Of a stretch of 64,000 nt of DNA, positions 24,362 to 36,313 are shown piece by piece. Position numbers and translations under genes: made by a program. Position 1 is the first letter of the stretch; every line of letters begins with the position of its first letter. The DNA is from Rothia mucilaginosa. GTDB taxonomy: Bacteria; Actinomycetota; Actinomycetes; Actinomycetales; Micrococcaceae. Location: positions 118,618-182,617 of the forward strand of contig NZ_JVSP01000007.1 in NCBI RefSeq assembly GCF_001061665.1. The letters run 5' to 3'. The notes under the pieces are model-generated. The model did no database searches. It had not been told where the DNA came from and saw only the letters and a program-made list of their open reading frames with translations.

Positions 24362-25243
24362 TCAGAGCTCCTGGGCGAAGTTGCCCTCAAACTTACGGAA
24401 GAGCAAATCACCAATCAAAACGGTCAGCAGAGAAATACCAATGGCAATCGGAGTCCAGAAGCTGAAGAGATGCGGAACCACCTGCGAAGCAGGAAGCGCC
24501 AAATCCTCAGGACGGAGCGTCGGATGCCAGAAGCCATAGTGGAACAGCTCCACCGCAACGGTCAGCGGGTTAATCATGAACACGTTGAACACCCACGGGT
24601 AGAGAGTGTCACGCACCATGGTCCAGGAGTACAGCACCGGCGAGAACCAGGTAGCCACCATCAGCAGCATGTCCACAATGTTCTCCGAATCTCGGAAGAA
24701 CACGTTAGCCACACCGAAAATCAGACCCAGACCATAGGACAGCAGCATCACGATGAGCATGCCCGCCAGAATCGACCCGAAAGCCAACGCGGACGGATGC
24801 CAACCCACCGCAAAACACGCCAGGAGCATGACCACAATCTGCGGCACAAAATGCACCAGAGCCACCCACACCGTCGACAGCGAGAACAACTCACGCGGCA
24901 GGTAAATCTTGCGAATCAGAGCGCTGTTAACCACCATGGCGCGGGCACCGTTGCCGAACCCCTCCGAGAAGAAGTTAATGGCAATCATGCCCGAGAATAG
25001 GTACACCGCATAGTTGTGCATACCGCGTTCCAGGCCAAGGAAAAGACCCATGGCAATGTAGAACACCAGGAACTGCACGCCCGGCTTAATGTACGACCAC
25101 AAAATACCCAGCACCGAGCCGCGGTAGCGGACCTGGATTTCCTTATCGACCAGCAGTCGAAGCAGGTAGCGATTCTTCATCGCATCCAGAATGCCGCGGC
25201 CGCGACCGGGCGCCTTCAGGGGAACAGACTTCAAATCGCTCAT
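24362..25243 (-). CDS. Polysaccharide ABC exporter, permease (Wzm/TagG type)
   Basis: 293 residues, six predicted membrane segments, typical ABC-2 start RLLVDKEIQVRYRGSVLGIL and a second conserved block INPLTVAVELFHYG. It overlaps the glycosyltransferase stop by 4 bases and its ATPase partner begins 4 bases later. Related to the mycobacterial galactan exporter Rv3781-Rv3783 pair by family and operon context. Confidence 0.92.
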   Translation of the reverse strand: MSDLKSVPLKAPGRGRGILDAMKNRYLLRLLVDKEIQVRYRGSVLGILWSYIKPGVQFLVFYIAMGLFLGLERGMHNYAVYLFSGMIAINFFSEGFGNGARAMVVNSALIRKIYLPRELFSLSTVWVALVHFVPQIVVMLLACFAVGWHPSALAFGSILAGMLIVMLLSYGLGLIFGVANVFFRDSENIVDMLLMVATWFSPVLYSWTMVRDTLYPWVFNVFMINPLTVAVELFHYGFWHPTLRPEDLALPASQVVPHLFSFWTPIAIGISLLTVLIGDLLFRKFEGNFAQEL

Positions 25244-27246
25244 CGGGTCAGCTCAGAATCCGTATGCTCAGCAAAGGTCTTAGCCCACGCATCGTAGGAG
25301 GCAACCTCTGCGGCCTTCGAACGGTACAGGTCGCGCAGCTTCTCCCAGCCGGTCACCAGCTGAGCGTGCAGCTTCGCGGCGTGAATCAGCTTCGACTTCA
25401 GCTGCTCGGGGTCACGACGGTACCAGAAGAGACCGGTACCCTCAGCGTTCGTGGCCAGAGCCGAGTCGAACTTCGACAGGGTCCACCAGTTGGTTTCACC
25501 GTAGTTCAGCTGAATCTGCGGATGCGCCTTCGCTTCTTCGCTCACGGGCTTGAAGAGCTGGCGACCCACGGTCTTCGCGGTCCACGAAGCAAGCTTCTTG
25601 TAGCCGGGGGATGCGAAGGAGCGGCGACCGCGGAACGGCGGCTTCTTCGACTGGATAGCCGGGAAGTCATCCACGTTCGGCTTCACCTGAGACTCCGGGT
25701 ACTCCTTAGCCATTGCGCGAATCACCGGCAGACGCTTCGAGAGCGAGGGGTGCAGGTGATCGGGGCCCGACAGCAGATCCTCGAGAGCCAGCAGACGGCC
25801 GGCCTCGGTGTAGTACTGCATCGACAGGGTGTGCTTGACGTCAAGGAACAGCGAATCCAGCAACACGCGGCCACCCTTGTCGAAGGGAGAGTGCAACAGG
25901 GCCGTGATGAGACGGTTACGCTCGTGGTAGTAAGCCTGCCAGCCGACGGAATCGTCCTTATCGGTCCAGGACACGTGCCACACGCCCGCACCGGGGAAGG
26001 ACACGGTCGCGAAGCCCGCGGCCTTAGCGCGCAGGCCGTACTCGGCGTCGTCCCACTTCAGGAACAGCGGCAGGGACAGGCCGATCTCCTTGATGACCGC
26101 GGTCGGGATGAGGCACATCCACCAGCCGTTATAGTCCACGTCCACGCGGCGGTGCAGCCACGGGGTGTTACGCAGGTTGTGGTGGCCCAGGTTGTGGCCC
26201 ATCGCCATGTCATCGTGCGGCTTAGCGTAGAAGTTACGCCACGGATCAACAACCTCACCGAACGCGTGCAGAACCGAACGGTCGAACATGTCGAACATGT
26301 GCGCACCCACGATGGTGGGTTCCTTGCAGTAGTTCGCGAAGGTCACCATACGCAGGATCGACTCGGGCTCAACGATAACGTCGTCATCAAGCAACAGCAC
26401 GTAATCGGAGCCGTTGTTGACAGCCTCGAACATGCCGCGCGAGAAGCCGCCGGAACCACCCAGGTTGCCCTGATTAATGATGCGGAACTTGCCCGCCAGA
26501 GGCTTGACGACCTCTTCGAAGTCCTCGTGGTCCTGAACCTTCTGGGTGCCCTGGTCGACAATCAGGAACTCGTGCACGGCATCGAAAATCTCGGGGCTCT
26601 CGCCCAGCGCACGAATGTTGTTGATGCAGTACTCCACCTTGTTCATGGTGGTAATCTGCACGGTTGCCTGGCCGGCCTTCACGTCGGCGCGGGGCTCGAT
26701 ATCGCCCAGCCAATTTGCCTCGACCAGCTCGAGGTCGGTGGTGCCTGACAGGTCGAACCAGTACCAGCCACCGTCACCGAAGGGTGCCAGGGGCATCGTG
26801 AAGGTGGTGGTCTCCTCGCCGGAGAGCAGCTTGGCGTCCACACGCTGGATCACGCCACGGCCGTTGGACTTGTACACAATGACCATGCCCTCGCCACGGG
26901 TCTGAACGCTCAGGGTGACCTTCTTCAGGTCGGTCCAGCGGCGCCAGTACGAAGCGGGGAAGGCGTTGAAATAGGTACCGAACGACAGGCTCTGGCCCGC
27001 GCTCACGGTGATGGAGCGGCGGCTGTTCAGGCTGTTTGCGGCGTCGCGGTTCGCGCTAGCGTTCGATACAGACTGACCGGAGGTGTTCATCGCCTCCGCG
27101 ATGGAGGTCGAGGCGTCGCCGTCGATACGGGTGGGTAGCTGAACGCCGGTTGCAACGCCCGCATCCACGTAGAGGGGCACGACGTCGGTCTCAACCGCGC
27201 TCGGGAAAATGACCCGCTGCAGAGTCTTCAAAGTCTGAGTAGCCAT
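25240..27246 (-). CDS. Galactofuranosyltransferase GlfT2-like
   Basis: 668 residues. A beta-rich amino-terminal domain (about 60-185) precedes a GT-A domain with the DDD metal motif LLLDDDVIVEP (about 300) and the catalytic/acceptor segment FLKWDDAEYGLRAKAAGF (about 395-412), followed by a helical carboxy-terminal domain: the architecture of mycobacterial GlfT2 (637 residues), which polymerises UDP-galactofuranose into galactan. It follows glf by 2 bases. Placed in the operon exactly as expected for galactan synthesis followed by export. Confidence 0.9.
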   Translation of the reverse strand: MATQTLKTLQRVIFPSAVETDVVPLYVDAGVATGVQLPTRIDGDASTSIAEAMNTSGQSVSNASANRDAANSLNSRRSITVSAGQSLSFGTYFNAFPASYWRRWTDLKKVTLSVQTRGEGMVIVYKSNGRGVIQRVDAKLLSGEETTTFTMPLAPFGDGGWYWFDLSGTTDLELVEANWLGDIEPRADVKAGQATVQITTMNKVEYCINNIRALGESPEIFDAVHEFLIVDQGTQKVQDHEDFEEVVKPLAGKFRIINQGNLGGSGGFSRGMFEAVNNGSDYVLLLDDDVIVEPESILRMVTFANYCKEPTIVGAHMFDMFDRSVLHAFGEVVDPWRNFYAKPHDDMAMGHNLGHHNLRNTPWLHRRVDVDYNGWWMCLIPTAVIKEIGLSLPLFLKWDDAEYGLRAKAAGFATVSFPGAGVWHVSWTDKDDSVGWQAYYHERNRLITALLHSPFDKGGRVLLDSLFLDVKHTLSMQYYTEAGRLLALEDLLSGPDHLHPSLSKRLPVIRAMAKEYPESQVKPNVDDFPAIQSKKPPFRGRRSFASPGYKKLASWTAKTVGRQLFKPVSEEAKAHPQIQLNYGETNWWTLSKFDSALATNAEGTGLFWYRRDPEQLKSKLIHAAKLHAQLVTGWEKLRDLYRSKAAEVASYDAWAKTFAEHTDSELTR

Positions 27247-27248
27247 AA

Positions 27249-29042
<1,794 letters not shown>

Positions 29043-32000
29043 ATGGGTTTACCTATAGGCATGACTCTCTATTTTCTTGACCGCGCCAAAACCTCCGCAG
29101 AACGCCCCTACCCTCGCGTCGTGCGGGTCGAAGGTGAACCGGGTAGGGCCGAAAGCATGACGCTGGCCCGGGCAGAAAAACGCCTGGAGCACGATTTGGC
29201 CGCCGCTCTACAAGAACAAATCGCAAGCGGTAAGAAGCATCTGAGCCTGCCTACACGGGGCGAACGCTCCAGAGAAGAGGAAAATACCACCGGTGCGGGC
29301 AACAGCGGGCGGGCCATCAGCCTTCTCTGCGTTCTGCGCGGCCCGGACGCCGGCAAGTCCTTCCCGATTCTCCGCGGGGACACCACGCTGGGCAGGTCCC
29401 CGCGCGGACGACGAGGAAAAGCCGGGCACGTGCATCTGCGAGACCCCTTCCTACGAGGGGTTCACGGAACCTTCCACGCCGATAGCTCGGGTGTGCTGTG
29501 GCGCCTGGTGAATACTCCCGCGCGTAAAATCCGGAGAACTCGGGACGATGGGGCACGGCCGGTTGTCTGGGACGAGCCCTTCCTTCTGGGATCGTCCCTT
29601 TGCGTTCTTCGAGACCCCGGCGTTTCAGGCCCGATTCCTTCCAACCGTGCGGCGTCTTCCGTTTCCAAGGGCGGTGCCGACAAGCTTCAGGGTTCCCTAG
29701 TGGACTCCCCCGACGGCAATCCGTTTGAACCCGTCACGGTCAACCCGGCCCAGCCTCGAAAGCTCAAGCAGATTCTACTCAGCGTTTGCCTGCCGATTCT
29801 CGTGGGTCTGGCCATTGCGCTGCTGACCGGGCTGTGGTTTCTGCTTCTCATGTCGGCGGCCTCTTCCCTGCTCATGCTCCTGCACTTCTTTGGAAGCCGA
29901 GCCGAAAACCGTGCGGGCCGCGCAATGACCCGCACGGCGGCCGAACGAGAGGAGCAACGGGCCTTGAATCTACCCACCGCCGCGGATCTGGCGTTCGCCG
30001 CAACCTCCCCCGCCCCTCTCGCGTTCCCCGCTCACCCCGGCATCGTGCTCGGATGCGGCCCTCGGCTGCCCTACCTGCGTGGACGTAACCTTACGCTCGC
30101 CTCACTACCCAGGCTCCAGAGGGCACCCCACTACGTTCCCTTGCCCGCCGGTGCGCTCGGGCACCTTCTTTCGCTCGACGAGGGGCACCTGCGCGCCTAT
30201 CTCGTTCAGCTGGTCGCCGGTTATCCGGGAAGTATCTCAATCCTGCTCGGCCCTCCTGCGAGCGCCGAACAGGAGCGAATCAACGCGCTCCTGCAAACTC
30301 TCGCCGTGGTGCCCCGGGTTAGCGTGTACTCTCAGCGCTCCGAGACCGCCCCCGAGGAAAGGCAGGCTCTTCACGATGCCCTGCACGACGAACTTTCCGC
30401 GCAGACCCCTCCCCTGTTGATTATGTCGGAGGACGCGTGCGATATTTACGCTCCGCTCGTGCGCACGCTCCAGGCTGAGACGGCGGCCGTCGAAGCCGCA
30501 ACACGGAATGGCTCGCGGGCTCCCAAAGAGCCGAGGGGTGCATCGGTAGCTCTGTGCATCGTCGCCGATCCGAAGGATGGTACGCGATCGTCATCCGGTC
30601 GTACCGTCTGCGAGTCTCTCTTCGCCGCGGGGTGGCTCGAGTGCGTCAGCGAGGGTAGCCACCGTCATTCCATCCGCTATGCGGCACGGCACTACTCGAA
30701 GCCTCCGGAGCAGCCCAGCGAAGGAGTAGTACAGGTGCACCCCCTCCTCCTCGATGACCTATGCCTGCACGCCGATGGGCTGAGCGTCGAGGCATTTATC
30801 CAAGCTCTAGACCACCTCTATCTAGTTGAGGAGGGGCCGAGGACGGGCAAGATCAGCGACGCGCAGGTGCACCAATTCGCGCATCGGTTCTCCTCCCTAT
30901 CGGAGGCGAAAAATGGCAGGGGCGAAGGCGGGATTGACCTCTCCGCCGAGGGACTCAAGGAACGGTGGTCGAAGGGGCTTTACGCCGAAGACATCCGCTG
31001 CTACCTGGGAGTTTCGCAGGCGGGCTCGTTTTCGCTCGGCCTTTCGGAACACGGGCCCCACTGGCTGCTTGGCGGCACCACCGGTGCCGGCAAATCCCAG
31101 CTGCTACGTTCCCTGGTGCTGAGCGCCGCCCTGGCCTACCCGCCCGAGCGTCTCGGGTTGATTCTGGTGGATTTTAAGGGTTCCGCGGGCCTGGGCCCCC
31201 TCGCCGAGCTGCCCCATACTCTGAGCATCTTGAGCAATTTCGATGTTTCCGCGGTTGAGCGCGCCCTAGAGTTCTTGAGGGCAGACGTCCGTCGAAGGGA
31301 AACCAATCTACAGGCTGCCGGGGTCAATTCTTACCGCGACTATTTGGCGGGTTGCCGGGCGCAAGGTGTACTCCCCCGTTACCCCGAGCTGCTCATTGTC
31401 GTTGATGAGTTCCGCATGCTGATTGATTCCATGCCCGATGCGATGACGGAGCTCATGCGCATCGCAACGATTGGCCGCTCCCTGGGGCTGCACCTGATTC
31501 TTGCTACGCAGCGTCCCCAGGGCACGATTTCACAGGATATCCGCGCCAATATCGCCACGAGTATCTGCCTGCGCGTGGCCAGCGCACAAGATTCCTACAA
31601 CCTGTTGGAGCACGAAGCGGCCGCCTATATCTCGGCTGCTCAGCCCGGGGCCGGGTACGTTCGTCTGCCGGATGGACGTTCCCTCTCGTTCCGCGCTCCT
31701 CTCACGGACCGAGTTCCCTCCGAGGTGCAGGCGATTCCTCCGAAGATCTTTTCGCTCGAGCCCGAAGGTTGGAGGTGCATCAACGTTACGGAGGAATCGC
31801 CGAGAGAAGGCTACGGAGAGGATGAGTGCCTCACCCGGTCTATTAGAGAAACCTTCCGCGCCGTAGCGGGGTCTCACGGCGCCTCATATCTGCACGGTGC
31901 TCCCGGCACCGAGCCCCGCAAGGGTAAGCAGGAAGAGTACTGCCCCATCCCCGAGGAGCTTCCCGAATCTCTATCCCTGTCACTTCCGGCCGAGGAGACG

Positions 32001-33386
32001 GAGCGAGGGAACCGGTATCTGCTGGGAGAACTGGAGATTGCCCGCTACGGTGTTCGTGGCCGGTACAGGTGGAACGGCGGACAAACGCTGGGGCTTCTGG
32101 CGCAGAGCGCGGAACGTATACCGTTTCTTCTGGGCCTGCTCGCCCAGGCGATATCCGCCAACGTCCCAGTGGTTCTGCTGACCTCCGATGGCTCCCTCCA
32201 GCGGGACTTGGAGCCCTATGCTCCGTTCCTTGAGGTGCTCGTGGGGCCGCAAGAACTCCAGCATCTGCGTTTCTGCCTTGAGGAGCTGAGAGAACAGCGC
32301 CTGCACGCCGAAAGCGAGGGACACCGCCCACTCATCATCGTGGACGGCTTGGACGGATGGTTGGATGCGCTCATCCGCCATCCTGATACGGAGCATCTAC
32401 TCTACGATGTACTCTCGCAAGGCTACCGGCGCGGCTACTCGGTGCTGTTCACCTCTGCACTGAGCCCGAGGGGACGCTTCGGCACGGTCGCGCACTCCAC
32501 TCTGCTGAGCCGCCGCTTCCTTGATACCGACCTGATGCGTTCGGCCAGCCGCGACTACCCGGTCCCGTCCCAGGGTCACTACTGTGTCGAGGGGAGCATC
32601 AACGAGGGGTTTATCGGGGATCAGCCGCTTACCGCCTCGGTGTTGGCACCGTGCACGCTATCCCTCCGAGACTTTGAGATGTATACCCGCTCATCTGCGA
32701 GCACATCCGCTCAGACAGGCGCCCTGTTACGCCAGTTCCCGGAGTATTTCCGCATGCCTGCGGAGGAGTATATTCGCGTAGCTCAAAAGACCTGCAACCC
32801 TCGGGGCGAGCAGCTTCTCGTGGGTTTCAACCGCCGCCGTCTACCCGTGTGGCTGAGCGCCGGGCAGGGAAGCATCATTCCCGTTCCGGGTGCCCGGTCG
32901 ACGGGTAAGAGCACGCTACTCGAGAGCGTCCGCCAGCTCAACCCGCATCTGGAGGCGCTCTGCATCGAGGGAGGCAATAGTTCCAGGCCGTTCACGGAGG
33001 AAATGGTACGTTCCCTGCTGAGCGATGTGAAGCATCCCGCCCAGACTCTGCTACTCGTCGATGATTTGCAGTACCTTTCGGCCGGAGTGCAGAACGTTCT
33101 GCTGGAGCGCCGCGGGTCCTTCCGCGCGGTCTTCGTGACCTACACACCCTGGCCGAGGCGGGCCTCCTCCCCGCTGCTTTCGGCGCTTATGGGATGCTCG
33201 CGTGCGATTCTGCTCGCGCCCGCAACCCTGGCGGAGGCCGATATCTGCACCGTTACGGCGCTTCCGGCGGATCGTTTCACGCGAGGCGAGCAACCGGCCG
33301 GGCGCGCGGTAGCGGTGGACGGCAGCTCCGTTGAAGCGATACAGGTTCCGCTACCGAGGGTCCTCGACGCTCATCCCATTGCGTAG
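29043..33386 (+). CDS. FHA-domain FtsK/SpoIIIE (EccC/EssC-like) membrane ATPase
   Basis: 1447 residues. An FHA-like phosphothreonine-binding domain (about 92-190) is followed by two adjacent membrane helices (about 243-283), a linker domain, and a full FtsK/SpoIIIE domain with Walker A GGTTGAGKSQ (about 677) and Walker B LLIVVDEF (about 782). A second, degenerate ATPase region follows, with a late P-loop PGARSTGKSTL (about 1282). The layout matches EssC/EccC motors of type VII secretion and related actinobacterial FHA-FtsK proteins. No WXG100, EccB/D/E or substrate genes are nearby. The start is uncertain (ATG 29043 or 29061, neither with a good binding site). Confidence 0.88.
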   Translation: MGLPIGMTLYFLDRAKTSAERPYPRVVRVEGEPGRAESMTLARAEKRLEHDLAAALQEQIASGKKHLSLPTRGERSREEENTTGAGNSGRAISLLCVLRGPDAGKSFPILRGDTTLGRSPRGRRGKAGHVHLRDPFLRGVHGTFHADSSGVLWRLVNTPARKIRRTRDDGARPVVWDEPFLLGSSLCVLRDPGVSGPIPSNRAASSVSKGGADKLQGSLVDSPDGNPFEPVTVNPAQPRKLKQILLSVCLPILVGLAIALLTGLWFLLLMSAASSLLMLLHFFGSRAENRAGRAMTRTAAEREEQRALNLPTAADLAFAATSPAPLAFPAHPGIVLGCGPRLPYLRGRNLTLASLPRLQRAPHYVPLPAGALGHLLSLDEGHLRAYLVQLVAGYPGSISILLGPPASAEQERINALLQTLAVVPRVSVYSQRSETAPEERQALHDALHDELSAQTPPLLIMSEDACDIYAPLVRTLQAETAAVEAATRNGSRAPKEPRGASVALCIVADPKDGTRSSSGRTVCESLFAAGWLECVSEGSHRHSIRYAARHYSKPPEQPSEGVVQVHPLLLDDLCLHADGLSVEAFIQALDHLYLVEEGPRTGKISDAQVHQFAHRFSSLSEAKNGRGEGGIDLSAEGLKERWSKGLYAEDIRCYLGVSQAGSFSLGLSEHGPHWLLGGTTGAGKSQLLRSLVLSAALAYPPERLGLILVDFKGSAGLGPLAELPHTLSILSNFDVSAVERALEFLRADVRRRETNLQAAGVNSYRDYLAGCRAQGVLPRYPELLIVVDEFRMLIDSMPDAMTELMRIATIGRSLGLHLILATQRPQGTISQDIRANIATSICLRVASAQDSYNLLEHEAAAYISAAQPGAGYVRLPDGRSLSFRAPLTDRVPSEVQAIPPKIFSLEPEGWRCINVTEESPREGYGEDECLTRSIRETFRAVAGSHGASYLHGAPGTEPRKGKQEEYCPIPEELPESLSLSLPAEETERGNRYLLGELEIARYGVRGRYRWNGGQTLGLLAQSAERIPFLLGLLAQAISANVPVVLLTSDGSLQRDLEPYAPFLEVLVGPQELQHLRFCLEELREQRLHAESEGHRPLIIVDGLDGWLDALIRHPDTEHLLYDVLSQGYRRGYSVLFTSALSPRGRFGTVAHSTLLSRRFLDTDLMRSASRDYPVPSQGHYCVEGSINEGFIGDQPLTASVLAPCTLSLRDFEMYTRSSASTSAQTGALLRQFPEYFRMPAEEYIRVAQKTCNPRGEQLLVGFNRRRLPVWLSAGQGSIIPVPGARSTGKSTLLESVRQLNPHLEALCIEGGNSSRPFTEEMVRSLLSDVKHPAQTLLLVDDLQYLSAGVQNVLLERRGSFRAVFVTYTPWPRRASSPLLSALMGCSRAILLAPATLAEADICTVTALPADRFTRGEQPAGRAVAVDGSSVEAIQVPLPRVLDAHPIA

Positions 33387-33404
33387 AGACAATCCGGAGA
33401 TAGC

Positions 33405-33848
33405 CTAGCGACGGCGGCCGATACGCTTGGCTTCCTCACCGCGTTCCTCGGTGACGGCTTCGATGTAGCGGCGGCTACTGGGCATCAGGACGAAGATGAA
33501 GGCTACCGCCGCGCCGATAACGCCCGCCACGGTCTGAGGGTTGAATCCATTAATGCTTACGCCGTAGGCGCTCACGCTCTGCACTAGCGTGCTTGCAGTG
33601 ACCCACAGGGCGCAGAGGGTAATCAGGATCATGGGCAGGCGCGAGCCGTAACGTCCGCGGTAGAAACGCAGGGCGTAAAAGGTCATGCCCGCGGCGATGA
33701 GCACTTGAAGTACGCCGCCGACCACGCCCTGGGCGGGCTCTCCATTAGAAAGGAGGAAGGGGTAGAGGATACCGCGAATCAGAATGTATGCCGCGAAGGT
33801 TTCGGTCAGAACGAATGCGTAGAGGACGTTGAACGGGCGTGACGTCAC
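33405..33848 (-). CDS. Four-helix membrane protein, unknown
   Basis: 147 residues with four hydrophobic segments and a basic carboxy tail (RRYIEAVTEERGEEAKRIGRRR). GTG at 33848 behind GAGGAG is preferred to an in-frame start at 33941, whose added residues are not membrane-protein-like. It converges on the FHA-FtsK gene with only 18 bases between stops. No family recognised. Confidence 0.75.
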   Translation of the reverse strand: MTSRPFNVLYAFVLTETFAAYILIRGILYPFLLSNGEPAQGVVGGVLQVLIAAGMTFYALRFYRGRYGSRLPMILITLCALWVTASTLVQSVSAYGVSINGFNPQTVAGVIGAAVAFIFVLMPSSRRYIEAVTEERGEEAKRIGRRR

Positions 33849-34344
33849 GGTGGGCTCCTCACAGGTGGTGTCGTTGGCAGGCCGAGGGGTATTCAGCCTG
33901 ATGCGCTTGTAGTTTAGCGGCTGGGCACTTCCCCCGCACACTTGTTTGCGCGCGGGGTGCCTGCATTTGTGCAGGGGCTCGCCGCCTCGTCATCGGTGCG
34001 GTTCGTCGGGTGAAGTACCGCTTTATATTATGCCCGAGGCGCCACTCCCCTGCGGGGCGGCTCCCCGGTTGTGAGATGACTCAGCGAGGGATTGTGTCAC
34101 CATGCGATTCTCCAACCGGACAATTAGACAAAGGCTCCCCTTAGTGATAGATGCCTCAGTGTAATACTTCAAGTTTTTAGCTTAAAGCACTTGTCACATT
34201 AGCCCCGACGTGCGAAAGTTGATAAGTCAAATTTCACCCTAACTTGGGGCGCACACCCCAACGGTGGGCCTATTTGGCACGCGCACAGGAATAATAAACA
34301 GCATCTCGCTTCGGCGGGACTGCACATAGAGAAGGAGGTCCACC
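33849..34344. other. Promoter region between the small membrane protein gene and whiB1
   Basis: About 500 bases without a gene. The 34130-34310 part is A+T-rich, as expected of the whiB1 promoter and a long 5' untranslated leader, but I cannot assign -35/-10 boxes with confidence and see no clear CRP-type palindrome such as controls mycobacterial whiB1. Confidence 0.45.
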
Positions 34345-34593
34345 GTGGATTGGCGTAGTCGTGCAGCTTGTTTGGACAAGGACCCGGAGCTGTTCTTCCC
34401 CGTTGGAAACACCGGACCCGCCCTGTTGCAGATTGAAGAGGCTAAGACCGTCTGCCGCTCTTGCGAGGTTATTGACGTCTGCCTGAAGTGGGCCATCGAG
34501 ACCGGCCAGGACTCCGGCGTGTGGGGTGGCACCAGTGAAGACGAGCGTCGCGCCATGAAGCGTCGCGCAGCTCGTGCCCGCCGTGCATCCTAA
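34345..34593 (+). CDS. whiB1: WhiB1/WblE-type iron-sulfur transcription regulator
   Basis: 82 residues. Four cluster-binding Cys: one near the start (RAACLDKDPELFF) and CRSCEVIDVC. Then the turn motif SGVWGGTSEDERR and a basic DNA-binding tail RRAARARR. GTG start behind AAGGAGG (34333-34339). Length and pattern match WhiB1, the essential NO-sensitive [4Fe-4S] regulator that binds sigma region 4. Divergent or convergent pairing with pdtaS is the same as in mycobacteria. A strong terminator follows. Confidence 0.95.
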   Translation: MDWRSRAACLDKDPELFFPVGNTGPALLQIEEAKTVCRSCEVIDVCLKWAIETGQDSGVWGGTSEDERRAMKRRAARARRAS

Positions 34594-34618
34594 CTTCCGG
34601 AGTATTCAATAGGGCATT

Positions 34619-34663
34619 AAAAGCGTGGTGCAGTGACTTATCGGTCACTGCACCACGCTTTTG
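34619..34663 (+). terminator. Terminator after whiB1
   Basis: A 19-bp perfect stem AAAAGCGTGGTGCAGTGAC / GTCACTGCACCACGCTTTT with a 6-base loop; the arms supply A and T tracts in both directions. Confidence 0.92.
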
Positions 34664-34682
34664 CTATACCCGAGGCAACGAT

Positions 34683-34730
34683 AAACCCGGCCGCGGAACC
34701 CCAAAATCAAGGTCCCGCGGCCGGGTTTTC
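34683..34730 (-). terminator. Terminator of pdtaS
   Basis: A 14-bp perfect stem AAACCCGGCCGCGG / CCGCGGCCGGGTTT lies just past the pdtaS stop codon. It can act in both directions. Confidence 0.85.
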
Positions 34731-34738
34731 TCTTCGCT

Positions 34739-36313
34739 TTAGATGAGGAGCGCCGTAATAACCACTCGGGTACCGGTCGGTTCGTTAGCCTCCCAACGGA
34801 TTGAGCCGTTGAGCTCGCTCGCCACCAGGGTGCGCACAATCTGCATGCCCAGGCCTTCCTTACCGCTGACCGGGCGGTAGGCGTTCGGACCGGACTCCTC
34901 GATCTTCTTATCGCCCATGCCCTTGCCGTCATCGGTAATAATGACGGTCAGGGTGTCCTCACCCTCGTCATTGGTGCCGCGAATACCCTCGAGCGTCACG
35001 GTTCCGGTTTCTCCGTCGAGTCCGTGCTCCACGGCGTTGGCGACGACCTCGTTAATCACCAGCGCCAAGGGTGTCGCGAACTGGCTAGGCAGGGCACCAA
35101 AGGATCCCAGCAGCTTGGTCGTCACGTGCTGGCCGGGGGAGGCAAGCTCGGCGGCCAGGTGGAACTGACGCTCGATAAGCTCGTCAAAGTCGACGTTCTG
35201 AGTCAGACCCTGCGAGAGAGCCTCGTGCACGGTGGCAATCGTGGCGACACGACGCATCGCCTGTTCCAAGCCCTGACGCGCCTCATCGGAGGTCATGCGA
35301 CGGGACTGCAAGCGCAGCAGAGCGGACACCGTCTGCAGGTTGTTCTTCACGCGGTGGTGAATCTCGCGGATGGTTGCATCCTTGGTCATGAGCTCCATCT
35401 CGCGACGGCGCAGCTCGGTGACGTCGCGGCAGAGAATCAGGGCGCCCAGGCGCTCGATGTGCGCACCCTTCTGCTTGAGCAGGGGGATGGCGCGCATCGT
35501 CACACGGGCTCGGGCGATGGTCAGCTCGGTACGCAGGTCGCTACGGCCGGCCAGGACCAGCTGCAGGGTCTCGTCCGCCTCCTCGCCGGAGGAAAGCATC
35601 GCACGGGTCACGTCTGCCAGGTTACGCTTCTCAAGGTAACCGGTCATGCCCATCCGGGTGTACATCGAGTTGGCGTTGGGGGAAGCAACGACCACGCGAC
35701 CGGTCGGGTCGAGCACGATAATGCCGTCAATCGCGCGGGGATTGCCCTGCGTGCGGCTGCCCTGCGCCAGAGGGTCGGGCCACAAGCCGCTGTGCAACAT
35801 GGTCATCATGGTGTCGGTGACGAACTCGTAGACCTCTTCGCTCAGGCTGGGATAGGTGTGAGGAGTGGCAACGCGATGGCTGGTGAGCAGGGCAATAGTA
35901 CGGTTATTGCGCACAATCGGCACGAAGGTGATGTTCACCTCCGGGCGGTATCCCAGCCCCTCTCCCCTGGCCGGGTCGGTATAGGTGCTGATCTCCTGGG
36001 TCGTCCAGGCACGGTAGGCCTCGTCGCGGATGCCGTCTTCCATGTCGTGGTCAATGATGTCGTGGTGGAAGAGGGTGCGGACGTTGGAGGGGCGCACATG
36101 TGCAAATGCTGCGAAGGTACTGGTTTCGCGGGGACCGGAAACGGCATCCGGGGAGGTGCCGTCGGCAACCACGTAGTCGGTGGGGAACCAGAGGACAAGG
36201 TCGCTCTGGGCAATATCAGAGATAATCTGCCATTCCCCCATGATGAGGTGAACGCGTTCAATATCGCCAGGGCCGAAGTCGCAGGCGCTCAGAATTCCTT
36301 CTGCAAAAGACAT
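34739..36313 (-). CDS. pdtaS: Soluble sensor histidine kinase PdtaS
   Basis: 524 residues. An amino-terminal GAF-like H_kinase_N domain (about 1-170), a PAS domain (about 195-310), the HisKA_2 phosphoacceptor IREIHHRVKNNLQTVSALLR (His about 318) and a HATPase with NEVVANAVEHG, DDGKGMG and GLGMQIV. No membrane segment. In mycobacteria PdtaS phosphorylates the antiterminator PdtaR and sits beside whiB1, as here; pdtaR is not in this window. Confidence 0.93.
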   Translation of the reverse strand: MSFAEGILSACDFGPGDIERVHLIMGEWQIISDIAQSDLVLWFPTDYVVADGTSPDAVSGPRETSTFAAFAHVRPSNVRTLFHHDIIDHDMEDGIRDEAYRAWTTQEISTYTDPARGEGLGYRPEVNITFVPIVRNNRTIALLTSHRVATPHTYPSLSEEVYEFVTDTMMTMLHSGLWPDPLAQGSRTQGNPRAIDGIIVLDPTGRVVVASPNANSMYTRMGMTGYLEKRNLADVTRAMLSSGEEADETLQLVLAGRSDLRTELTIARARVTMRAIPLLKQKGAHIERLGALILCRDVTELRRREMELMTKDATIREIHHRVKNNLQTVSALLRLQSRRMTSDEARQGLEQAMRRVATIATVHEALSQGLTQNVDFDELIERQFHLAAELASPGQHVTTKLLGSFGALPSQFATPLALVINEVVANAVEHGLDGETGTVTLEGIRGTNDEGEDTLTVIITDDGKGMGDKKIEESGPNAYRPVSGKEGLGMQIVRTLVASELNGSIRWEANEPTGTRVVITALLI

